Shown in pieces: positions 34,451 to 44,501 of a stretch of 64,000 nucleotides of DNA (its first letter is position 1; every line of letters begins with the position of its first letter). The notes beneath the pieces are model-generated. The model was not told the origin of the DNA, ran no database searches, and saw only the letters and a program-made list of their open reading frames with translations. Origin of the DNA: Culex pipiens pallens (lineage: Eukaryota; Arthropoda; Insecta; Diptera; Culicidae); contig NC_068938.1 of assembly GCF_016801865.2 (NCBI RefSeq), forward strand, positions 214,703,611 to 214,767,610. The letters are read 5' to 3'. A program made the position numbers and the translations under genes.

Positions 34451-36055
34451 TCTCAAATTTAAGAATATTCAAAAATCAGGAAATTGAAACGAATGAGACA
34501 TTTATGAGAAATTGATGAAATTGAGGAAAAAAAATATGAAAATTGAAATAACAAGTCTAGTCAAAAAGTCAACATTTGAATGCAAATGCAAATGCATTCT
34601 ACACTAGTTTAGATGTTTTGCAATAATTAGTTTTCAAAAACTGTAAGACTTGACGAAAACAAACATTTTTGAAAAAAAACTTTTGCGATACTAAACACCA
34701 ATTTTTTTCAAAAATTCCAAAGATTTTTAATTCAACCCAAACATGTTTAAAATGATTCTTATAGCAGGGATGCATTTTTAATTGATTTAAGCTGATTGCA
34801 CTTAAATTTCTATTGAAATTAAGAAGTTTTTTAAAAAAAATTGCCCTCTGATTTTTTAGGCCATTCTGAGGGGGGAGGGGGGGTGACAATAACTTTAAAC
34901 AATATTTGTACCTGCCCAATAAAATAAACACAAAATTAAAAAAGAATTCTAATGAAACCAAGAATTTTAGGAAGCTACGAAGTAAAATTTGAAAAATCCA
35001 AGAAACAAAAAAAATAATAATGGAATTCAAATGATTTAATTAAGTTTAAGAAGTTTGAAGAAATCAAGAAATTCTTGAAATTAAATATATCTAGAAAATT
35101 AGGAAGTTTTCTAAATTTAACAAATCAAATAAAAATGCATGCTCAATGCATTTGTAAAATGAAACTCTCAATGCTTTGCAGCAAAAAAAAATCCCGAATT
35201 TTTTTTATTTGTAGCATAGTAATTTGCCCCCAGATTTATTATATTTTTAAATCCTATCAAAAATCGAAGAAGGCGATACACCTGTGTTTTTAAGATTATT
35301 ATGTGGAATTGTTTAGATTTTCTTTGAATTTCAAATAAAAACAATGCACTGGTCTTCGAAATTATTTTTTTTTATCAATTGTGTTTATTTTCTGGCTAAA
35401 ATTGGCTAAAACGGTTTATGTCTCATATTCATTTGAAAGCACTTTAAATTTACTTTTCCAAAATTGCCAAACAAAATAGGAAATTTATCTGCATTTTTGT
35501 AACGGCAAACCAATAAAAAAATAACAATTATAAAAGAGTGTTTCAGTTCATTGCCGCCAAAAAGTGTTTAAATTCAACCAACCAAACATGATTTCTTCAC
35601 CAACTTGATAGGTGCTATCGAATAAGTACTTATGGTTATGTTTTTGGAACACCATGCACGTATAGCAATCTTGTGAGCAAATCCGTAAAATCTATGTTGA
35701 CGACATCTCTCAAACTAATACCGGTGTCACTGTGCTTTCATTACTAAACTTACGTTGTCGATTTTGATAACTTTTGTATCGAAATCCAGAAAATTGTAAG
35801 TGATTTTGTTCAAAAAATTTAATCGATTTTGAAAATAGCAAATGTTTTGGAACATGGATTTTACGATTTTTACAGAGTTTTTGTGTGTTTATGAACACAC
35901 AATGTTTCAGTTAAGTTTTAGATATTAATTTTTAAATATTTCTGTGAAATTTTATTTTCTATATTTAAAATAAGAAGGATGAACTGTTTCAATGAACGAA
36001 TGAACACAATTTGTTGTTGCTGTAAGCGCGAAAGGGTTATACTCTCGCCAAATTG
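34451..36055. other. AT-rich intergenic sequence
   Basis: A 143-codon minus-strand frame (34599-35030) is Phe/Leu/Asn-rich, as expected from AT-rich noise. No array, terminus or RNA gene seen. Confidence 0.45.
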
Positions 36056-36714
36056 TAACGTCACGATTCGAATTCCTGGACGATTCGAAACCCGGACACC
36101 TCATATTGTTTTATCAATTATTTGGATATAAGTTTGCATTTTGAATGTCAAAACTGTGTTATCTGATTAATTCTAACATCAACTTTCATTTAAAGTTGGT
36201 TTGAACGCTGTAGTTAATGTCAAAACAATTAAAATAAAATAAAATTATAAGTTCACCAAAAATGCGAAACATTTCACTGAAATATTTCATAGGCGTCTTA
36301 AGCACCGGGAAGACAAAGCAGAAATTTGTGGTTTTGATTTCCTTAAATTCTAGTAAATTTTTATATAAAATATCGATTATTTGAGACCTAAAGAATGCCA
36401 TTCACTAAAATTTCAGTCCAAATTTGTGCGATTCATTCGCAAAATCGAGTGTCCGGGATTCGCAGCAAAAGTGTCCGGATTTCGAATCATCCTTTATCAG
36501 TGTCCGGGATTCCAAGCACAACATGTCATTTTAATGTTCAAATTCTGTTGAAAAATTGTTAGAAAAGACATATTTTGCATGTATTCTCTTAAAACTGACT
36601 GTTTATACTTTATCCTTATGATATTTCTACATTTCCAACTTATTACATGTTTTTTTGCCAGTTATAACAAAAATGATATGCTACTAAGTGTCCAGATTTC
36701 GAATCATGACGTAA
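36056..36714. mobile_element. Foldback MITE with GTAACGTCA..GATTCGAA ends
   Basis: Left end GTAACGTCACGATTCGAA and right end TTCGAATCATGACGTAAC are inverted repeats with one mismatch. Both arms continue into GTCC..GGA motifs (CCTGGACGATTCGAAACCCGG on the left; GTGTCCGGGATT, GTGTCCGGATTTCGAATCAT and GTGTCCAGATTTCGAATC on the right, a threefold reiteration). About 660 bp, no coding capacity. Confidence 0.65.
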
Positions 36715-38675
36715 CTTTCCTCTCGTTTCTCTACGGGAGGACTATCCGCTTGATCATTGACTTTGGGTGTACAACTTTTTTTCTGTGTACCTTTTTTTCG
36801 AATAGTTCCTAATCATAACCTACAACTTTGCCGAAGACACCAAATCGATAAAAAAATCCCTTCGTAGGTACTGAACTTCGAATATTTGCATACCATTTTT
36901 CTATGAACAGTCCCCAAAGTTTTATCAAAACCGAATAAAAATACAAGGAAAAGTTGATTTGCGAAAACGTAGAGAATTTGACTTATAGTTACACAAGAAA
37001 GACCTAAATTGCATGATTGCTAGTTGCCAGCCATAAATTGCCCACCCCAAATTAGCCTGTAATTTATAAATTTAAACTTAACAACGCGTCCCCCGGTGTC
37101 GTTCGAGCCCAAAAAAAAAGACCCAGTAAGGTGTGATTTATCACACCGATTATTGTAATTGTGCCCGCCGGAGAAAGTAGTAGGTGCGCTAAATAGTTGA
37201 GATTGGCCGCAGGTGTGGCCCTTGCCATAGCATCGCGAAGGAAGTTCTGGAGAGAGAGCGGATGGAGCCCATGAAAATGTTGTTGAACCTCGTCGTCGGC
37301 GACCTCGAGGGCTCAATTAAAGGACATCCAATTAGTGGGGGGTATAGTAACATTTGCATACTTTTGCACGCTCGCTATCGATTATTTTTTTATGATGGTG
37401 TGGCCTTGGGACAATACCGAATTACTTGTTGTTGAAGTATTATTCTGACGTAATCCAGAATCATATAAACCAAAGTAGGTTTCATACAAATCACGTAATT
37501 TTACACTCACTTTCCAAACTGACAAGTTACGTGTCACTCGAAACGGCCTCCAAAAAATCTCAGCCATAAAACCACACGCTAAAGCACAAACGAATGTTTC
37601 CTGCTCCGAAAAAAAAAGATCTCTCAAATTTATCCCATAAAACCCGAAATTGCATTCGCGCATATACCACAGCACGAGGCCAAACTTGGCCCATAAAAAA
37701 AACGCTGTTGAAATGACACACACTTCAATATCTTGGCGAAATAAAACTACACTTTTCAGCGCCATTAAGGGGCTAGAGAGCTAGAGTTTCCGGTTTTTAT
37801 GACGACGACGACTAGCTGGGAAAAAGATTTCGTGGCAGCACGGAAAAGTGGGACAATTAATTTGAATTTCACGCTCGAATTTTACGTCCCATTATCCGAG
37901 ATGGAATGATTTTTGAGGGATGCAATTTGGAATGGTTAAGAGAAGGAGTCGTTTCCCCTTTTGAGGGATCTCGAGATGTAATTTTAACATTTTTAATTTA
38001 ATTTCTTTTTTTTCTAAGCACCAATTCTTCATGATCGTGCATTTGAAACCGAACGTACTGAGTTGAGGATGCCATGTTGTTCAATTGTCAATACCTTTCC
38101 ATTTGATCTTAACTTAGCCACTGAATTGGATATTTTTGAATTCGTAGTAGATATAACTATGCAATGCTTTCACATAAATAACAATTAAAAATTGTGACTT
38201 GTATAATGTATAGTAAACTTTGAGTAATAATTTTCAAATGTTTAATCTTACATTTTGAAATGAAAAGAACTTTTTCTTGCTTTTAATCAAACAGCAATTG
38301 CTATTTATTTGCTCAAAAAAATTGCCATTTTCGTCGATTTTCGCGTCGAAAAACCCAGTTTTTATTTTCAATAAATCGTTTCTGGGAATCCTGTTACAAA
38401 AACTTCACCTTTTTTTATGTATTATGTAAAATTTTCCGAGGTCCCGAGATTATCAAAACAGCATTGATACTTTTCATACAAATTGTTTTTAAAATGTGGT
38501 TTTTACGTAAATCCACGAAAATTGCAATTTTTGGACCACCCTAACACGGCGTATGTAAACCCAAGGGACAAACAAAAAAAACGGGTCTAAATAATTTTGG
38601 TCCCGATCGGACAATTTTATTTTTCGAATCATGCTGTTTTCGTGGGGATTTGCTGCTTATTTAATTTAAGAAGAA
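36715..38675. other. Intergenic sequence with an ACTTTGCCGAAGACACC fragment
   Basis: 36822-36845 contains the core TACAACTTTGCCGAAGACAC, followed by CAAATCGAT as in other copies. 37020-37800 is GC-richer, with minus-strand frames of 98 and 127 codons that have no recognisable domain. Nothing else identified. Confidence 0.4.
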
Positions 38676-38679
38676 TATA

Positions 38680-38873
38680 AGTTATGTACGGGGTTCCCGG
38701 GAAGCGGGCCATGTTGACTGCTTCCCGGCCCGTGGGGAGGTTTGGACGATTAACTTCAGCACTGCACTGGTTGAAGGATGAAACTTGACTGCTTTATTAT
38801 TTCAGAAAGAATGCTTCGTATGACAAGTCTGCAAGTGTTGGTGCAATACGGCTAGGGGTGCCAGGCCGTAACT
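38680..38873 (-). repeat. 3' LTR (element on minus strand)
   Basis: 194 bp, bounded by AGTTA and TAACT. On the minus strand it contains AATAATAAAGCAG, giving an AATAAA polyadenylation signal. Next to it on the interior side is GATGGGGT, a weak polypurine tract. Differs from the other LTR at three sites. Confidence 0.9.
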
Positions 38874-38991
38874 ACCCCATCGTTAGACTCGAATCGTCTC
38901 GATTCGACTTTAAAAAACTGTTTTAGTTTTTTTTTTCTCTGAGTTCCACTGATGTGCTCGAGTTGCTGCGGAGTTCGTCCAAGGGCGGATG

Positions 38992-39145
38992 CCTGACGTA
39001 TCGAGGACATCACATTCCCAATGACTGTTCCAGGCTAGACGGAGTCCTGACGTGTCGAGGGCCTCACAAATCTAGTTGTCTGGAGCCCCGGGATGGCAAC
39101 AGGAAGGATTCCTGACGTATCAAGGATATCACATTCCTAGCATTT
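38992..39145. repeat. Three short repeats near the 3' LTR
   Basis: CCTGACGTATCGAGGACATC-type sequence occurs at 38992, 39046 and 39111, spaced 54 and 65 bp, each preceded by GGAT/GGAGT. Repeats in this position of an LTR element could be regulatory, but nothing more can be said. Confidence 0.6.
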
Positions 39146-39720
39146 GGTTGATGCGGCTCAGGCTCATAAGAATTATGAGAATTTTCTGGTTTGATTTAAA
39201 CGATTTCTTGCTAACTTGTCCTACCAAACTTAATTCTAACAGCGATATTCGGTGTACAGTTTCTTAGTAGCATCCATCAGAATTTTTGCAGGCTAAGGCT
39301 TTTGGAAGGGACAAAAGCACTTGGGTTGAGGTTGAGCTATGTCTGCTCTCTCCTCAATCACGGCATAAAACCCTTTTTTTTTTTGTTCTTTTCGTTAACG
39401 CCACAATGATTACGAATTTTACAATTACAACTCATTCTTCATATCCATTACTACCTCTCCAACGCTGGTTAGGTTCATTGGGGAGAAATTAGCCTGGTTG
39501 TTTTGCACGTCTGCTGCTTTCCCTAGACGTGGTTACCAAGCGGGTGTTGAGTGAATATGGTGGAAGTCTAAAAGTAAAAAGCGTTAGAAATATCAAATAA
39601 AAGAAGGAATGAAGATGCTATTGATTTTTTTTTTTCGATGCTGTTTGCCTGCCAGTCCTCGGTTTCGGCTCGTGATTATCATCCTGATTCTCTATGGATC
39701 AAAAAGTATTGGTTAATATT

Positions 39721-39985
39721 CGATGTTTATAGTGAAAGTAAAAGACAGATAACAGTAGAGATAGACAACTTACAACAAGTACACAAAATGTTACACAGAA
39801 AATGCCAATACAACGACTCCTCCATCGTCAAACAAAGGTGCATTTTCTCTTTCAGCGTTATGGTAGTCATGATGCTGTTTTTGTGTATTTGATACTTATT
39901 GTAAAAGTAAAAGGCGGATGACAGTAAAGTAAATAGCTTACATTTAGTAAATAAAATGTTTAACAAAAATGCCAATGAAAATCTT
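39721..39985. repeat. Direct repeat of about 90 bp inside the LTR element
   Basis: GTGAAAGTAAAAGACAG..AATGTTACA.. near 39730-39810 is repeated in diverged form at 39900-39975 (GTAAAAGTAAAAGGCGG..AATGTTTAAC), offset about 170 bp. No coding frame across either copy resembles a retroviral protein. Confidence 0.5.
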
Positions 39986-40368
39986 CAAATTGGGGCTCCA
40001 ATTGAGCAACACGACCATATGATAATATTGTGCGAATCGACCTCGGATAATTTGATGAAAACAGAATTAATTTCAGGAAAAAATACATCATTCTTTGTAA
40101 CAATTGCCCGTCCATTTTTTTTGTTCTTTTTTTTTTTTGGTTAGGGAATTTTAAAAGTAATGTGAAAACACAATGGTGAAAAATTGTCAAGCTAGTTCGT
40201 AATTTCAAATTACAAATTTCCAAGTTTGTAATACTGAATTACAAACATGAAAAAAAAAAATATTTATATTGAATGTAATCTAAGATTACGTAATCCTCGA
40301 TTACGATTCACTTGTACCCTTTGTATTTCCATGTAATAATGGATTACAATAAAATTACACAACGTCTC

Positions 40369-41511
40369 AATTTTTAAAATTTAATTTTAAATTTTAAATT
40401 TTTAATTTTTAATTTTTAATTTTTAATTTTTAATTTTTAATTTTTAATTTTTAATTTTTAATTTTTAATTTTTAATTTTTAATTTTTAATTTTTAATTTT
40501 TAATTTTTAATTTTTAATTTTTAATTTTTAATTTTTAATTTTTAATTTTTAATTTTTAATTTTTAATTTTTAATTTTTAATTTTTAATTTTTAATTTTTA
40601 ATTTTTAATTTTAAATTTTTAATTTTTAATTTTTAATTTTTAATTTTTAATTTTTAATTTTTAATTTTTAATTTTTAATTTTTAATTTTTAATTTTTAAT
40701 TTTTGATTTTTAATTTTAAATTTTTAATTTTAAATTTTTAATTTTTAATTTTTAATTTTTAATTTTTAATTTTTAATTTTTAATTTTTAATTTTTAATTT
40801 TTAATTTTTAATTTTTAATTTTTAATTTTTAATTTTTAATTTTTAATTTTTAATTTTTAATTTTTAATTTTTAATTTTTAATTTTTAATTTTTAATTTTT
40901 AATTTTTAATTTTTAATTTTTAATTTTTAATTTTTAATTTTTAATTTTTAATTTTTAATTTTTAATTTTTAATTTTTAATTTTTAATTTTTAATTTTTAA
41001 TTTTTAATTTTTAATTTTTAATTTTTAATTTTTAATTTTTAATTTTTAATTTTTAATTTTTAATTTTTAATTTTTAATTTTTAATTTTTAATTTTTAATT
41101 TTTAATTTTTAATTTTTAATTTTTAATTTTTAATTTTTAATTTTTAATTTTTAATTTTTAATTTTTAATTTTTAATTTTTAATTTTTAATTTTTAATTTT
41201 TAATTTTTAATTTTTAATTTTTAATTTTTAATTTTTAATTTTTAATTTTTAATTTTTAATTTTTAAATTTTTAATTTTTAATTTTTAATTTTTAATTTTT
41301 AATTTTTAATTTTTAATTTTTAATTTTTAATTTTTAATTTTTAATTTTTGATTTTTAATTTTTAATTTTTTATTTTTAATTTTTAATTTTTAATTTTTAA
41401 TTTTTAATTTTTAATTTTTAATTTTTAATTTTTAATTTTTAATTTTTAATTTTTAATTTTTAATTTTTAATTTTTAATTTTTAATTTTTAATTTTTAATT
41501 TTTAATTTTTA
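40369..41511 (+). repeat. 7-bp satellite array, AATTTTT, inside the LTR element
   Basis: About 163 tandem heptamers of AATTTTT. Variants are few: AATTTTA units at about 40610, 40716 and 40730, TTTTTGATTTTT at about 40703 and 41347, one TTTTTTATTTTT near 41366 and one AAATTTTT near 41264. It takes up a third of the retroelement interior where gag-pol would be expected. The left border is graded (TTTTAAATTTTAA). Confidence 0.96.
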
Positions 41512-41557
41512 TAGAACTCTTTTGGTTTTGGATATTTCGTTTCAATCGCGTCAGCGC

Positions 41558-41695
41558 GACGACCATGTCAAAGCATTTTCTGCTGACCATCGTATTGTTC
41601 AAATATCGTCTTCGTTCCTACGCGGTGACGACCGTTTCAAAGCATTTTCTGCTGACCATCGTATCATCCACATATCGTCTACGTTCATACGCGGG
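41558..41695. repeat. Two 69-bp direct repeats inside the LTR element
   Basis: GACGACCATGTCAAAGCATT at 41558 and GACGACCGTTTCAAAGCATT at 41627, each followed by TTCTGCTGACCATCGTAT and ATATCGTC. Located just outside the heptamer array. Confidence 0.8.
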
Positions 41696-41721
41696 GTTTT
41701 TTTTCTTCACTTAAATTTACG

Positions 41722-41945
41722 GCAAAATCTAATTTTGCCCTATACTAAAACCTTATAGCCTGTGTCGACTACGATTTCGCAATATCGACACAGGAAATTG
41801 CTGGTTAACCAGACTTTTTGCCCTAAATTTATTGCAAAATCTAATTTTGCCCTATGCTAAACACTTATAGCCTGTGTCGACTACGATTTCGCAATATCGA
41901 CACAGGAAATTGCTGGTGAACCAGACTTTTTGCCCTAAATTTATT
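41722..41945 (-). repeat. Two 112-bp repeats with a conserved hairpin, in the leader of the LTR element
   Basis: Each unit carries CCTGTGTCGA and its inverse TCGACACAGG separated by 16 nt (41759-41794 and 41871-41906), followed by AAATTGCTGG..AACCAGACTTTTTGCCC. On the element's own strand this is 70-260 nt after the primer-binding site, the usual place of packaging and dimerisation signals. Function is inferred from position only. Confidence 0.75.
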
Positions 41946-41996
41946 GTACTAAAACTTAATAATTACTTACCTTAAGTCTCGGTAATCCACCGAGAC

Positions 41997-42010
41997 GACC
42001 GACTGCGCCA
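41997..42010 (-). promoter_or_regulatory. Primer-binding site for tRNA-Ser
   Basis: On the minus strand TGGCGCAGTCGGT, beginning with the last base of the LTR. It is complementary to a tRNA-Ser 3' end (..ACCGACTGCGCCA). This sets the transcription direction of the retroelement as minus. Confidence 0.8.
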
Positions 42011-42203
42011 GTTATGTACGGGGTTCCCAGGAAGCGGGCCATGTTGGCTGCTTCCCGGCCCGTGGGGAGGTTCGGACGATTAACTTCAGCACTGCACTGG
42101 TTGAAGGATGAAACTTGACTGCTTTATTATTTCAGAAAGAATGCTTCGTATGACAAGTCTGCAAGTGTTGGTGCAATACGGCTAGGGGTGCCAGGCCGTA
42201 ACT
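42010..42203 (-). repeat. 5' LTR (element on minus strand)
   Basis: 194 bp, identical to the other LTR except at three transitions (near 42020, 42037 and 42063). Would contain the promoter. Three differences in 194 bp imply a fairly recent insertion. Confidence 0.9.
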
Positions 42204-42207
42204 TATA

Positions 42208-42429
42208 GTATTTTGTTATTTTTTTGTGGTTGTCAACCTTTTTCGATTCATTTCCCCCTTGAATCATTCCAAAACATGCATTCCACGCCCCCTCTTCCTT
42301 TCCCTCCCTTTTATTGACCATAAAAAATGACCCCCTGACCTGCAAAATTGGTTGCCTGAGCCACGAGTTTGGTGAAAAATTTTTTATCAATAATAACTTT
42401 TTAGGATCAAGTTTTCATGTTTGGAATGA
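42208..42429. other. Intergenic sequence between LTR element and pogo-like remnant
   Basis: An 87-codon minus-strand frame starts in the LTR region and has no recognisable domain. Nothing else seen. Confidence 0.4.
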
Positions 42430-42637
42430 CTTGATTATCCGAAGCCTCGATTATCCGAAGGTTTGTATGGGACTTCAGATTATCAAATCATGAACAAAAC
42501 CATTTTTTTTGTATTTTATTATTTTCTTACTTTTAACATCAAATTCGAGTTCTGCGACCACAATTTAATCAAATTTGAATATTTGATTGCCTTTTAAACA
42601 AAAAATGCAATTTTTCAATATTTTATCACCGCCATTC

Positions 42638-42880
42638 CCGCCCGTGTGGATCAATCAGACCGCGCACTGGACTCACAATCCAGAGGTCGCCGTTTCGAAT
42701 CCCGCGGTGGGCGCTCTAAAATTCTTTGTGTAAATATGGGTATTTGGCGCCGTCGCTTCGTGCCATACTTTCATACACTTAGGAGCCCAACGCGGCGAAG
42801 TCCTTGTAGATAAAAAGGAAGACACTAGTGGTTGGTACTAGCAATGGTGGCCGACAGCTATAAAGTCAACTTCGTTTTTT
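42638..42880 (+). mobile_element. tRNA-derived SINE, plus strand, with 13-bp target duplication
   Basis: The head folds like a tRNA: GCCCG..(C)GGTGGGC acceptor-like pairing, an anticodon-like stem CTGGA/TCCAG with loop CTCACAA, and box B GTTTCGAATCC (42692-42702). A tRNA-unrelated body follows, ending CTTCGTTTTTT. Flanks TATCACCGCCATT (42625-42637) and TATCACTGCCATT (42881-42893) form a target duplication with one mismatch. The T-rich tail and duplication fit mobilisation by a LINE. Confidence 0.88.
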
Positions 42881-42946
42881 TATCACTGCCATTTTGGCCG
42901 CCATTTTGGATTTGAAAATTCTAAATCATTTTAGCGTAGTGTATAT

Positions 42947-43393
42947 CCCGAGCAGACGGAAATAACTTGGGAATAACATTTTTTGATATTTGAAAATACT
43001 AGACCAATAACATTTTATGTTATTTATAACAAGATTTGTTATTCGTCGTTATGATTTTTTTGTTATTGGATTGTTATTGTAATAACAGACTAATAACATT
43101 TTTAGTTATTCTTCGAACAAATCTTTGTTATTATTTTTTGTTATTTTAACAGCTAATCCGATCATCCCAATAACAGTTGGCGGTATTCTTCCATAACAAA
43201 AAATGTTATTCTAAAGTTGTTTTGGCTTTCAACCAATATCAGACCAATAACAAATAGTGTTATGATAACATAAACTGTTATTAAACCCTTATGCAAAAAT
43301 TGATTTTGCAAGAATATTCCATAACAATTTCTGTTATTTTAACAATATTTGTTATTGAAATGGCATGAATTTTGTTATTACCGTCTGCCCGGG
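42947..43393 (+). mobile_element. 447-bp MITE family (copy D)
   Basis: Complete copy, CCCGAGCAGACGG to CCGTCTGCCCGGG, 447 bp. Contains 27 TAAC/GTTA motifs, most as AATAAC or GTTATT. Flanks are ..GTATAT and TAGG..; a TA duplication is possible if one extra T is allowed on the left. Nested in the pogo-like remnant. Confidence 0.92.
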
Positions 43394-43509
43394 TAGGTCA
43401 TACTTAAGCTCGACCATCAAAAATAAGACAACGGAAAAAAGAAAAATTCGTGATTCGATTATCCGAAGTGAAATTTTTCCGAGATCTTCGGATAATCGAG
43501 TCTGGACTG

Positions 43510-44399
43510 TATTTGGATGGAATAGCTCTCCCTGAAGACAAAACTATAAGCAAATTGCATTTGCAATACATTTTTCCAATTGTTCCCAAACAAACCTTAT
43601 CATTGAGTATTAATGGCTAAGGCGTCATCCATAAAGTATGTCACGCAAAAATCGGCAAAAATTAATTCCCCCTCTCCCCTATGTCACACTTTGTCACACA
43701 AGGTTGAAACCCCCTCAAAAAGTACGTCAGATTTTGCCAGACCCCGACGTTTACATATCGAAGGTAAACCAACAACTGCATAGAAACGTATATCAGCCTA
43801 GCAAGTTTTCTAAGTTTATTGTAGATGACTGCCGTAAGTTGCGTACTTTCCTACATAACTTATTTATTTTGTTTTACTTAGATGTTCTAAGTTAAGTGAT
43901 TTTTGATAGCCCTTAAGCGGTGGTGTCTGAACGATGCTCAATAATCCGGAATGATCCTTGAAATTTACGAAAACCAAGTACATCAACCATTAGATCAGCT
44001 TTTTGTGAACATTTCGTTTGATTTTAATTTTACCCAATGTTATTCCTATTCCTTTTACAAGCATTTTACAAAAATAGTTCCAAAGTCTATTCTGGTCAGA
44101 CGAGAATGCACTGGAGCCTACACAATTTCTGTTATCGGCCGAGATTTTTTTTTTCTTCCAGCGCACTTGTGTGACTGCCAGTTTATATCATTTGTACACA
44201 ACTTTAAGGTAAAAAATAGAATTGTTGTAGAAAGTCTCCTGGCATCACTGGCTCACTCTTACACGCACTGCTGGTGTTTTTTTTTTTTTAAATTTATATT
44301 TATTTTGATTTTCTCTTCCATGTCCATTCATTCAGTTAAAATATTATTGAGTGTCCAATCACAATCGATGACTTTTCACCTCAATTTTAAATACTAGCA
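43510..44399. other. Intergenic sequence with a dispersed-repeat fragment
   Basis: 43620-43760 (GGCGTCATCCATAAAGTATG, GTCACGCAAAAATCGG, a CCCCCTC tract) looks like a common foldback fragment. Frames of 85 and 148 codons (43638-43895; 43951-44397) have no recognisable domain. Confidence 0.35.
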
Positions 44400-44501
44400 A
44401 CTTTCATTTATTCATGAAATATTTAGCTTTCGCTATTCAGTGATTTCAAATGTAGGAGGTCCTACATGTACAAAAGGGAAAAGGGATACCTTAAAACTAA
44501 C

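Larger units (their letters stand above)
38680..42203 (-). mobile_element. Non-autonomous gypsy-type LTR retroelement, complete, 3524 bp
   Basis: Two 194-bp LTRs (38680-38873 and 42010-42203) differ at only three positions, all transitions. Both start AGTTATGTACGG and end GGCCGTAACT. The element is flanked by TATA on both sides (38676-38679; 42204-42207). On the minus strand, the base after the 42-kb LTR opens the primer-binding site TGGCGCAGTCGGT, complementary to the 3' end of insect tRNA-Ser, as in the 297/17.6 group of gypsy elements, which also prefer TATA targets. The 3136-bp interior encodes no Gag or Pol; about 1140 bp of it is a heptamer array. Enzymes must come from an autonomous relative. 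Confidence 0.9.
42430..43509. mobile_element. pogo-like (Tc1/mariner) remnant hosting a SINE and a MITE
   Basis: CTCGATTATCCGAAG at 42446-42460 and its inverse CTTCGGATAATCGAG at 43486-43500 are exact 15-bp inverted repeats. The right end continues TCTGGACTG followed by TA, as for pogo-like TIRs starting CAGTCC. Each end has a second ATTATCCGAAG. Removing the SINE (42638-42880) and the MITE (42947-43393) leaves an element of under 400 bp. The left terminus is degraded. Confidence 0.5.

Noticed and set aside
42640..42715. tRNA-like gene with a CAC-like anticodon loop
   Set aside because: Folds only partly as a tRNA and is the head of a 243-bp unit ending in T and bounded by duplicated TATCACYGCCATT; a SINE head.
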